Source: CAYFIW01 sp964500645
Lineage (GTDB): Bacteria; Chloroflexota; Dehalococcoidia; Lucifugimonadales; UBA826
NCBI GenBank assembly: GCA_964500645.1
Contig: CAZCOH010000047.1
Coordinates: 1 to 12,904 of the forward strand
Direction of reading: 5' to 3'
Length of the DNA stretch: 12,904 bases
Shown here: positions 7,000 to 12,904 of the stretch, piece after piece
Layout of the letters: every line of letters begins with the position of its first letter
How positions within the stretch are numbered: position 1 is the stretch's first letter
The notes under the pieces: model-generated
Seen by the model: the letters and a program-made list of their open reading frames with translations, nothing else
Databases searched by the model: none
What the model was told of the DNA's origin: nothing
Translations under genes and position numbers: made by a program

Positions 7000-7983
7000 T
7001 TATACAACTTGATTGATTAGAGTCTCTTCTCCTTTGGATAGTCTGTCTATATTCTCTAGAAGTATATTTATAACGTTTTCCTCATATAATCTTGTCTCAC
7101 CGGCCGTATGTGGAGTAATTATCACGTTGTCCATGTCCCAGAAAGGACTGTTATCCGGTAAAGGATCATCCCAAAAGTGATCCAAGCCAGCTCCTGAAAT
7201 CTCACCGTTATTTAGGGCATGTATCAATGCATTCTCGTTTACGCAGGCACCCCGGGCTACGTTTATGAGATATGAAGAGGGTTTCATTATAGACAGGGTT
7301 TTTTCGTTTATGATTTCTCGGGTATCTTCCGTGAGGGGACAATTTAGGACCACAAAGTCAGATCTTTTAAGGAGGGTTGGGAGAGAATCTGGGCTATAAA
7401 CTTCATCTGCTAACTTTGTCCCAGTACTCGTATCTCGTTTTGTGGCTAACACTTGCATGTCGAATGCTTTTGCCAACTTTGCTACTCGTGAACCTATGCT
7501 ACCTAACCCTATTATCCCTAAAGTTTTTCCGGATAATTCGTCTTCTCTGGTGTTTATGTCGGAAATCATCCCCCTCCAAAAATGGGCGTTTTGGTTATCT
7601 CTACCGGTGTGAATATGACGTGATAAGGAAAGGATTAAGGCCAAGGCATGTTCGCTGACAGCGTTCCGGTTTACTCCACTTGCACTTGCAAGCCTTATTC
7701 CCCGTTCTCTGAGTTTATCTAATGGGAATTGATCGAATCCAGCGCCTATGGATTGAATAAATCGTAGCCCAGGAACAGAGTCGAGCAAATGGTCGCTCCA
7801 TAATCCTGATACAACAAGGATGTTTGCGTCTTTTATTGAAGCATACATTTCCTCAGAATTTCTGACCTGGAAAAATTTTAGGTCTTCATTCCGTTTTAGA
7901 AAAACTTGATCCATAGGATATGCGACATGAGCGAAACAAATATTTATATCTTGTCTTGATGGAAATGTAGATTGATTTGTCAT
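7000..7983 (-). CDS. D-2-hydroxyacid dehydrogenase, NAD(P)-dependent
   Basis: Cytoplasmic oxidoreductase of the D-isomer-specific 2-hydroxyacid dehydrogenase family (glyoxylate/hydroxypyruvate reductase, D-lactate and phosphoglycerate dehydrogenases), interconverting 2-oxo and D-2-hydroxy acids. The 327-residue length is typical. The Rossmann motif GLGSIG lies at 159-164. The substrate-binding loop SIGAGFD is at 78-84. Catalytic Arg244 is in NVARG and His292 in TPHTAG. The third catalytic residue, normally Glu in a [FY]xxEP motif, is Asp273 (FWDDPLP). After the second beta-strand the residues are TKRD (181-184) with no acidic residue at the tip, which favours NADPH over NADH (inference). ATG 7983 was chosen; its ribosome site is weak (GGTG about 8 bp upstream). 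It diverges from the thiamine-diphosphate enzyme across a shared promoter region. The exact substrate cannot be read from the sequence. Confidence 0.92.
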   Translation of the reverse strand: MTNQSTFPSRQDINICFAHVAYPMDQVFLKRNEDLKFFQVRNSEEMYASIKDANILVVSGLWSDHLLDSVPGLRFIQSIGAGFDQFPLDKLRERGIRLASASGVNRNAVSEHALALILSLSRHIHTGRDNQNAHFWRGMISDINTREDELSGKTLGIIGLGSIGSRVAKLAKAFDMQVLATKRDTSTGTKLADEVYSPDSLPTLLKRSDFVVLNCPLTEDTREIINEKTLSIMKPSSYLINVARGACVNENALIHALNNGEISGAGLDHFWDDPLPDNSPFWDMDNVIITPHTAGETRLYEENVINILLENIDRLSKGEETLINQVV

Positions 7984-8189
7984 TAATTACACCAATGATA
8001 TGACTAATAATTTCTTTTCATTGACTATAGATATATATATTTATAAATTGTGATTATATAGCCAGATTATAGAAATTTTCGACTATTGTAAATTTCAACA
8101 TTTATTAATTATATAAGTCTCTATTTATCCCTCATTAATATATACTCCAATTTATTACGTTCAGGCATAAATTAAGGAGTTAGTTAGGG
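7984..8189. promoter_or_regulatory. AT-rich divergent promoter region
   Basis: This 206-bp region separates two divergent genes and must hold both promoters. For the minus-strand dehydrogenase, TATAAT (8058-8053) with TCGAAA (8082-8077) at 18 bp is the best pair; a second TATAAT lies at 8071-8066 with TTTACA (8092-8087) at only 15 bp. For the plus-strand gene, TTGTAA (8086-8091) with TATATA (8110-8115) at 18 bp is weak. An inverted repeat GAAATTT/AAATTTC (8072-8078 and 8090-8096) overlaps these elements and could be an operator. TGACTA occurs at 8001-8006 and 8022-8027, spaced 21 bp, and GACTAT again at 8081-8086. The plus-strand gene has AAGGAG at 8174-8179, 10 bp before its ATG. In such AT-rich DNA these matches are only candidates. 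Confidence 0.45.
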
Positions 8190-9836
8190 ATGAGAGTAAT
8201 AGATGCAATATCACAGATTCTACTTAAGGAAGGGATTGAATATCTCAGTGCATTCCCGACGACTTCAGTTATCGAAGCAGCTGCAGAAGCAGGTATCAAA
8301 CCAGTGATATGCCGTCAGGAGCGTGTTGGGGTTGGTATAGCCGACGGCTACGCCAGGATAAAAGCCGGGAATCCTCCGGGCGTTTTCGCAATGCAATATG
8401 GGCCGGGTGCGGAAAACGCATATCCAGGAGTTGCAACTGCCTATGCTGATGCATCGCCAGTATTGTTCCTTCCTTTGGGACACCCTTTGAATAAAGATCG
8501 TGTTTTCCCTCATTTCAGTTCGGTCGAGAGTTTTTCCTCAATTACCAAGTATGTAGAGCAAATAAACCAGCCGGAAACTGTCTGTGACACGATGCGTCGA
8601 GCTTTTTTTAATTTGAAAACAGGAAGGCCTGGTCCTGTTATGGTAGAAATACCATCTGATGTGGCAAACCAGGAAGTGAGTAACGAGTTAGTTGAGACTT
8701 ACATACCTTCAAAAAGAATCATTTCTAAAGCCAACGACGATGATGTTTTAAGAGCTGCCAAGGTTTTAATCCAAAGCAAAAACCCGTTGATTTATGCGGG
8801 TCAAGGGATTCTTTATGCGGGTGCTTCAGAAGAATTAACAGAACTTGCTGAACTAACTAATATACCTGTGACGACGACAATGGCAGGTAAAGGTGGCATT
8901 GACGAGAGGCATCCTCTCTCTTTGGGCAGTTCATCAATTGTAATGAATGGAGCCGTCAGACATTACATGCTAAATTCCGACACAGTATTGGCAGTTGGAA
9001 CAAGTCTTACCAAACATGGGATGATCACTACAATTCCTGATGGTAAAAAGATTATTCACGCCGTTAACGATACAAAGGATATTGGAAATTACTATGATCC
9101 CGAAATTGGTCTTTTAGGCGATGCTAAATTAGTACTGAAGCAATTAATTGAGGCCTGCAAGGACTTAATGACTAGCCAGGATGGAAGGATTTCACCCGAA
9201 GGCGAAATTAAACATTTGAAGGACGCTTGGTTGCAAGATTGGGACAAGAAACTAAATTCCAGTGAAACTCCTATGACCCCGTACAGGGTCATAGGGGACT
9301 TTATGAATATAGTTGATCCATCTCAAACAATTGTGACTCACGACTCCGGCAGCCCAAGAGATCAAATAATGCCGTTTTATACATCGGGGGGGCCTGGTAC
9401 CTATCTGGGATGGGGTAAATCACATGGTCTAGGGACAGGGCTGGGATTAAATATAGGTGCCAAATTAGCTTCGCCAGAGAAATTTGTTGTTAATTTTATG
9501 GGCGATGCAGCTTTCGGAATGACAGGGCTTGATTTTGAGACCGCTGTGAGAAGTAATATACCTATTCTTACCGTCGTTCTGAACAATTCAACGATGGCTA
9601 TAGAGACCAGTCATATGGCTGCGTCCCATGAGATGTATAGAACAAGGGATCTTGGAGGGGACTACTCAGAGATGGCCAAAGCAATGGGAGGCTGGTCTGA
9701 GAAAGTGTCTGATCCAAACGATATAAAGAACGCATTTAAAAGAGCCAAGGAAGCAACTGAGAACGGAAATGCGGCACTACTGGAGTTCATAACTTCAGAA
9801 GAACAGGACTTTTCATATAGGGGTCCGGTCATATAG
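8190..9836 (+). CDS. Thiamine-diphosphate enzyme, acetolactate synthase-like, substrate unknown
   Basis: 548-residue enzyme with the three-domain layout of the acetolactate synthase/benzoylformate decarboxylase superfamily: an N-terminal pyrimidine-binding domain (~1-170), a central domain (~185-325) and a C-terminal pyrophosphate-binding domain (~365-535). The cofactor-activating Glu44 is in CRQERVG. The diphosphate/Mg motif runs from GDAAFGMTG (438-446) to Asn465-Asn466. Known relatives decarboxylate 2-oxo acids or join two-carbon units (acetolactate synthase, glyoxylate carboligase, sulfoacetaldehyde acetyltransferase, oxalyl-CoA decarboxylase). The segment GPGAENAYPG (71-80) differs from the GPGATN of acetolactate synthases, and no regulatory subunit gene is adjacent, so a catabolic or unknown reaction is more likely than branched-chain amino acid synthesis. 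ATG 8190 follows AAGGAG (8174-8179). It converges on the oxc operon with a 23-bp gap. Family is certain; substrate is not. Confidence 0.9.
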   Translation: MRVIDAISQILLKEGIEYLSAFPTTSVIEAAAEAGIKPVICRQERVGVGIADGYARIKAGNPPGVFAMQYGPGAENAYPGVATAYADASPVLFLPLGHPLNKDRVFPHFSSVESFSSITKYVEQINQPETVCDTMRRAFFNLKTGRPGPVMVEIPSDVANQEVSNELVETYIPSKRIISKANDDDVLRAAKVLIQSKNPLIYAGQGILYAGASEELTELAELTNIPVTTTMAGKGGIDERHPLSLGSSSIVMNGAVRHYMLNSDTVLAVGTSLTKHGMITTIPDGKKIIHAVNDTKDIGNYYDPEIGLLGDAKLVLKQLIEACKDLMTSQDGRISPEGEIKHLKDAWLQDWDKKLNSSETPMTPYRVIGDFMNIVDPSQTIVTHDSGSPRDQIMPFYTSGGPGTYLGWGKSHGLGTGLGLNIGAKLASPEKFVVNFMGDAAFGMTGLDFETAVRSNIPILTVVLNNSTMAIETSHMAASHEMYRTRDLGGDYSEMAKAMGGWSEKVSDPNDIKNAFKRAKEATENGNAALLEFITSEEQDFSYRGPVI

Positions 9837-9859
9837 CAAAATAATTCATTGCAAATTTA

Positions 9860-10132
9860 TTAGAAAAAAAACTGTTCTACCACTGGTGTTATTGTGAACT
9901 GACCTGTTTTTTTGCATTGGCCGATCGTTTTTTCCAGACTTTCATAGTCTGGCGCCTCAAGCAACATAAATGAAACATGTTGAGAGGGATTCATTTTGAA
10001 AAATTTTATCTCTACATTGTTTTCTTCGGCGTTGACTTTAACCTGTCTCCATAAATCCATTTTTTCCTCATTGAAGTCAGGTGGGCCATAACAGTTTTCA
10101 TATGAATGTCTATGTTCAATGTGATAGGTCGG
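9860..10132 (-). CDS. Small conserved-looking protein of unknown function, oxc operon
   Basis: About 91 residues, start codon TTG at 10135-10133 (the first codon is read as Met; the second codon is at 10132). The coordinate here excludes the TTG codon by convention only; the true start is 10135. A strong Shine-Dalgarno AGGGAG (10148-10143) lies exactly 7 bp before the TTG, which supports both the gene and its rare start. The gene begins 18 bp after the oxc stop, so it is very probably translated from the oxc message. The predicted pattern is beta-alpha-beta-beta-alpha-beta with strands near 2-9, 41-47, 52-59 and 75-82, like small dimeric alpha/beta-barrel (ferredoxin-like) proteins such as YciI or muconolactone isomerase-like families. 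It has an aromatic and histidine-rich N-terminus (YHIEHRHSYENC, 4-15) and ends in FFF. I cannot assign a family or function. A ligand-binding or accessory role for oxalate catabolism is a guess from position. Confidence 0.72.
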   Translation of the reverse strand, partial: PTYHIEHRHSYENCYGPPDFNEEKMDLWRQVKVNAEENNVEIKFFKMNPSQHVSFMLLEAPDYESLEKTIGQCKKTGQFTITPVVEQFFF

Positions 10133-10148
10133 CAAGTGGAAACTCCCT
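10133..10148 (-). promoter_or_regulatory. TTG start codon and strong ribosome binding site of the 91-residue gene
   Basis: Read on the minus strand, AGGGAG (10148-10143) is followed by 7 bases and then TTG (10135-10133), after which the open frame continues with codons for PTYHIEH. No ATG or GTG lies near in this frame. The spacing is ideal, so the TTG is very likely the true start. The whole site sits in the 18-bp gap after the oxc stop codon. Confidence 0.75.
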
Positions 10149-10153
10149 TTTAA

Positions 10154-11893
10154 TTATTTTTTACTTACGACACTTTTTGGGTTCAGGTTACCTATTCGTC
10201 CGCTTTCCGTCCCTGCACTGCTATCGATTACAGCGTTTATCAATGTGGGATTTCCTGAATCAATCGCTTCATTTACGGACCTAAGTAGCTCTTCCGGAGA
10301 TGTTACTTGAATTCCGACACCCCCAAATGCTTCTATAATTTTGTCGTAACGAGCATTTTCTGTGAACACGGTGGGAGCTGCATCAGCTCCACCAGTAGGA
10401 TTGACGTCTACGCCTCTATAGATTCCGCCATTGTTAAATACAACCACACATATGGGTAATTTGTAACGGCAGATTGTTTCGATTTCCATGCCTGAAAAGC
10501 CAAAGGCGCTGTCCCCCTCAATTGCTAATACAGGATGACCAGTTTCTACAGCAGCGGCAATTGCCGATCCCATACCAATTCCCATGACTCCCCACGTTCC
10601 AACATCTATTCTTTTCCTGGGTTTGTACATATCGATTATGGTTCTTGCAAAATCTAGAGTGTTCGCTCCTTCATTAACCAGGATCGTATCTGGTCTTTCC
10701 TTTATTATTTTTTTCAAGGCTCCTAAAGCCCCGTGGAAATCCATGGGATCGTTATTGTTTTCTAGACGTGGTGCCATTCTGGCAACGTTGGTCTCAACTT
10801 TTTCTCTTATGGCATCTGTCCAGCCTGAAGGAGGATGCCCCCAATCATTACCCATGTTTGCGATAATGGACTTAACGGAAGAGGCTATGTCTCCAACTAC
10901 TGGCGCTGAAATAGACACGTTACTGTCAATTTCTCTCGGGTCTATCTCTATTTGGATGAACTTTTTTGGGTCACTACCCCATGTATTCCCTTTGCCGTGT
11001 GATAGAAGCCAATTCAGACGAGCGCCAATCACCATAACTACATCCGATTCCTTCAAAGCCATAGATCGTGCTGCGGATGCAGATTGATGATGTGTGTCTG
11101 GGATAAGTCCCTTGGCCATGCTCATCGGTAGGTATGGGATACCACTTTTTTCAATCAAGCTTCTAATGTCATCATCTGCTTGGGCATAGGCGGCACCTTT
11201 GCCCAGAATGATCAATGGACGCTTAGCAGTTTTGAGAAGGTTTACGGCGCGATCAATTGATTTTGGATCAGGAATATGCAGCGGGGCAGGATCAACTACT
11301 TTGACTAGAGATTTGGCTGCCATTTCTGAATCTATTGTTTGTGGCAATAATTTTGCGGGCAAGTCAAGGTAGACACCTCCTGGGCGTCCTGAAACGGCGG
11401 CGCGGATTGCTCGAGCTATGCCGATACCGATATCTTCCACATTCAGCACCCTGTAGGCAGCCTTGCAGAGAGGTTTTGCGATAGCAAGTTGGTCCATTTC
11501 TTCATAGTCGCCTTGCTGTAAATCAACAATTTCGCGTTCTGAGGATCCACTGATCATCAACATGGGAAAGCAGTTAGTGGTAGCGTGAGCAAGTGCCGTT
11601 AGACCATTGAGAAAACCCGGTGCCGACACAGTAAGACAAATTCCAGGTTTTTGGGTCAGGAATCCAGATACCGCGGCTGCGTATCCCGCATTTTGTTCAT
11701 GGCGGAATGACAGAATTCGCATATCAGATGCTTGCATCATCCGTCCTAGATCCGTAATTGGAATTCCGGGTACGTTATAAATAGTATTAATACCGTTAAG
11801 CTTTAAGGCATCTATAATCAGGTTAAACCCGTCAGTCAGGTCGCTGACTTCAGATGAAGGTTCCTCGTTTAATAAAGCTGTCGCGTCGGACAT
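10154..11893 (-). CDS. oxc: Oxalyl-CoA decarboxylase
   Basis: Thiamine-diphosphate enzyme that decarboxylates oxalyl-CoA to formyl-CoA and CO2 in oxalate catabolism; cytoplasmic. The 579-residue product resembles the Oxalobacter and E. coli YfdU enzymes along its whole length. The cofactor Glu66 is in FRHEQNAGYAAA, the active-site Tyr130-Glu131 pair is in QQGDYEEMDQ, GDSAFGFSG (460-468) to Asn487-Asn488 is the diphosphate/Mg motif, Tyr492 follows it, and the CoA/active-site lid GTESGRIGNLNPKS (561-574) retains Ser564 and Arg566. Offsets to the published Oxalobacter residues, as I recall them, are a steady 9-11. ATG 11893 is preferred over GTG 11896 because AGGAGG (11904-11899) is 5 bp from the ATG but only 2 bp from the GTG. 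The usual partner, formyl-CoA:oxalate CoA-transferase (frc), is not in view. A 91-residue gene follows 18 bp downstream. A dyad in its leader may regulate it. Confidence 0.95.
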   Translation of the reverse strand: MSDATALLNEEPSSEVSDLTDGFNLIIDALKLNGINTIYNVPGIPITDLGRMMQASDMRILSFRHEQNAGYAAAVSGFLTQKPGICLTVSAPGFLNGLTALAHATTNCFPMLMISGSSEREIVDLQQGDYEEMDQLAIAKPLCKAAYRVLNVEDIGIGIARAIRAAVSGRPGGVYLDLPAKLLPQTIDSEMAAKSLVKVVDPAPLHIPDPKSIDRAVNLLKTAKRPLIILGKGAAYAQADDDIRSLIEKSGIPYLPMSMAKGLIPDTHHQSASAARSMALKESDVVMVIGARLNWLLSHGKGNTWGSDPKKFIQIEIDPREIDSNVSISAPVVGDIASSVKSIIANMGNDWGHPPSGWTDAIREKVETNVARMAPRLENNNDPMDFHGALGALKKIIKERPDTILVNEGANTLDFARTIIDMYKPRKRIDVGTWGVMGIGMGSAIAAAVETGHPVLAIEGDSAFGFSGMEIETICRYKLPICVVVFNNGGIYRGVDVNPTGGADAAPTVFTENARYDKIIEAFGGVGIQVTSPEELLRSVNEAIDSGNPTLINAVIDSSAGTESGRIGNLNPKSVVSKK

Positions 11894-11914
11894 CACTTCC
11901 TCCTCGTGTTGAGT

Positions 11915-11931
11915 GTGCCTAACGTAGGCAC
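11915..11931. repeat. Perfect inverted repeat in the oxc leader
   Basis: GTGCCTA-acg-TAGGCAC, a 7-bp perfect dyad with a 3-base centre, lies 22 bp upstream of the oxc ATG and 11 bp from its AGGAGG. It is either a transcription-factor operator or, if transcribed, a hairpin next to the ribosome binding site. It is far more GC-rich than the surrounding DNA. There is no T-run after it, so it is not a terminator. Confidence 0.6.
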
Positions 11932-11967
11932 CAGACTAAGTTCCAAGCCTAATGATTTTAACCAATG

Positions 11968-11986
11968 TGCTTTTTATAAGAAAGCA
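11968..11986. repeat. Second dyad in the oxc upstream region
   Basis: TGCTTT (11968-11973) pairs with AAAGCA (11981-11986) around a 7-base centre; inside, T-A and G-T pairs could extend the stem. On the minus strand its centre contains TATAAA, a possible -10 hexamer for oxc. A protein bound here would block that promoter. Candidate operator only. Confidence 0.4.
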
Positions 11987-12031
11987 TGCAGATTGCAGAG
12001 AGTAAACACAAATTGTAAGGATTTTATTAAA

Positions 12032-12060
12032 TTGACGTGAAATTATTGAACTTATTTAAA
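12032..12060 (+). promoter_or_regulatory. Candidate sigma-70-type promoter for the hydantoinase-like gene
   Basis: TTGACG (12032-12037, five of six to the -35 consensus) and TTTAAA (12055-12060, four of six) are separated by 17 bp. Transcription would start near 12067 and leave a leader of about 60 bases before the ATG at 12129. This is the best-spaced hexamer pair found in the window. Confidence 0.5.
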
Positions 12061-12061
12061 T

Positions 12062-12114
12062 AATCAACTCGATGGTACTATTCGCTTTAGCGTTGATTTT
12101 TTGAGCGTTGATTT
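12062..12114 (+). repeat. Direct and inverted copies of GTTGATT before the hydantoinase-like gene
   Basis: AGCGTTGATTT occurs twice, at 12089-12099 and 12104-12114, with a 15-bp period; the second copy abuts the AGGGAG ribosome site (12115-12120). The reverse complement AATCAAC lies at 12062-12068 at the expected transcription start. The arrangement could be tandem regulator sites, or arms that pair alternately in the RNA. Confidence 0.5.
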
Positions 12115-12128
12115 AGGGAGAAATCCAA

Positions 12129-12904
12129 ATGTTGGACCTTGTTATAAATGGCGGTACGGTCGTTACTCCAAGCGGATCCGGTAAATTTGATATCGGAATA
12201 CAGGGAGAGAAAATAGCTTTTGTTTCAGCTCCTGGTTCCATAAGTAATGAATCTGTATCGTCAATTGACGCGACAGGTAAATATGTTTTTCCAGGAGGTA
12301 TCGAGCCTCATACGCATATTGCTACTCGTGTCCGAGAAAGATGGGCAGGAAGGCGAGGAGTTATGACTCAATCACCGGAGGCCGCAAGCCGTGCGGCAGC
12401 TCACGGTGGAGTAACAACCTTCATAGATTTTGCAGGGGGTATGGAAGGGACGGAGGAGGGAGATCAGTCGAGTAAATCGATTATGGAAAGATTAGATAAA
12501 CGGCGAAGTGTTTTCCAAGGCCACTCGTACACTGATTTTGCTTTTCACTATACATTTGCTGGGGAGGTGCCAGACCAAACGATAAGTGAAATAGGGGATG
12601 CTATAAAAGAAGGTGTAGCCAGTTTTAAAATCTTTACTACATTTGGGGGTAAGGTTCCCTATGGTCATCTTTGGGCCATATTTGATGCAGTTGGTAAAAA
12701 TGGTGGGATTATGGCTGTACACGCTGAGGATGATGACATGGTTAAGTATATGGAATCAAAGCTCGTGAGAGAAGGACGTGATCAGGGCTATAACTTACAT
12801 CTAGCACATAACAATGTCTCAGAAGATATTTCCTTTAGGAAAATAACTCGATTGTCAGAGCATACGCAGACAGGAATTTATTTTGTTCACACTACGGCTA
12901 AAGA
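12129..12904 (+). CDS. Hydantoinase/dihydropyrimidinase-like amidohydrolase, 3' partial
   Basis: The first 258 codons are visible before the window ends; relatives run to about 460-480 residues. The protein belongs to the cyclic amidohydrolases (D-hydantoinase, dihydropyrimidinase, allantoinase), binuclear-metal enzymes that open cyclic amides. Seen: the N-terminal beta-sandwich start (MLDLVINGGTVVTP), metal ligands His61 and His63 in GGIEPHTH, the probable carbamylated bridging Lys167 in ASFKIFTTFGG, His198 in AVHAED and His254 in YFVHTTAK. The last metal-binding Asp would lie beyond the end. AGGGAG (12115-12120) is 8 bp before the ATG. It diverges from oxc. The ligand set argues for an active enzyme; hydantoin, dihydropyrimidine or a ureide such as allantoin are all possible substrates. 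The region around residues 64-80 differs from well-known hydantoinases as I remember them. Confidence 0.88.
   Translation, partial: MLDLVINGGTVVTPSGSGKFDIGIQGEKIAFVSAPGSISNESVSSIDATGKYVFPGGIEPHTHIATRVRERWAGRRGVMTQSPEAASRAAAHGGVTTFIDFAGGMEGTEEGDQSSKSIMERLDKRRSVFQGHSYTDFAFHYTFAGEVPDQTISEIGDAIKEGVASFKIFTTFGGKVPYGHLWAIFDAVGKNGGIMAVHAEDDDMVKYMESKLVREGRDQGYNLHLAHNNVSEDISFRKITRLSEHTQTGIYFVHTTAK

Larger units (their letters stand above)
11894..12128. promoter_or_regulatory. Divergent regulatory region between oxc and the hydantoinase-like gene
   Basis: This 235-bp region holds no gene but several ordered elements, listed separately: a perfect dyad just upstream of the oxc ribosome site, a second dyad 11968-11986, a plausible plus-strand promoter near 12032-12060 and an 11-bp direct repeat before the hydantoinase ribosome site. 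For oxc I see only weak -10-like hexamers on the minus strand (TATAAA inside the second dyad, and TAAAAT next to it) without a good -35. The density of dyads suggests that the two genes are controlled together, perhaps by one regulator encoded elsewhere. Confidence 0.5.

Noticed and set aside
9837..9859. Bidirectional terminator between the two convergent genes
   Set aside because: The 23-bp gap is AT-rich with only loose TAA/TTA symmetry and no GC stem.
10584..11087. 167-codon open frame on the plus strand
   Set aside because: Antisense shadow of oxc, which matches its family along its whole length.
11894..11896. GTG start for oxc
   Set aside because: Only 2 bp from the AGGAGG site; the adjacent ATG at 11893 has the better spacing.
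12492..12722. 76-codon open frame on the minus strand
   Set aside because: Antisense to the hydantoinase-like gene, whose metal-binding motifs span this stretch.

Overview
This AT-rich window (about 40% GC by eye) uses the standard bacterial code. It carries eleven intact or edge-cut genes and one probable gene remnant. The mix of genes is what one expects from a heterotrophic, probably marine or soil bacterium: a DUF1800/DUF1501 pair, an NHL propeller, oxalyl-CoA decarboxylase, a second thiamine-diphosphate enzyme, a D-2-hydroxyacid dehydrogenase and a hydantoinase-type amidohydrolase. A Chloroflexota lineage such as SAR202 is my best guess, but it is inferred from gene content alone, with no marker gene in view.

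Left part (1-2740, + strand): a tight three-gene operon. It encodes a kinase resembling cyanobacterial/plant phosphoribulokinase over its whole length, a HAD-family phosphatase, and a class II (zinc) aldolase that overlaps the phosphatase gene by ATGA. No RuBisCO gene is visible. Together the three could phosphorylate, dephosphorylate and cleave a ketose phosphate. The kinase lacks two usual active-site residues. Bases 2741-3187 hold no intact gene, but a short, coding-looking stretch broken by a stop codon probably represents a decayed fourth gene.

Middle (3188-6887, + strand): an operon of DUF1800, DUF1501 and a six-repeat NHL beta-propeller protein. The DUF1800/DUF1501 pairing is very common in bacteria but its biochemical role is unknown to me. 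All three proteins here lack export signals.

Right part (7000-12904): a catabolic-looking island. A D-2-hydroxyacid dehydrogenase (-) diverges from an uncharacterised thiamine-diphosphate enzyme (+) across an AT-rich 206-bp promoter region. That enzyme converges with a two-gene minus-strand operon, oxc followed by a 91-residue protein of unknown function. oxc in turn diverges from a hydantoinase-like gene that runs off the window. The oxc/hydantoinase intergenic region is rich in dyads and repeats and looks regulated. Oxc makes formyl-CoA and CO2 from oxalyl-CoA. The dehydrogenase and the amidohydrolase could feed the same two-carbon or ureide metabolism, but only Oxc has a firm substrate.

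No tRNA, rRNA, CRISPR array, transposase or convincing rho-independent terminator was found.
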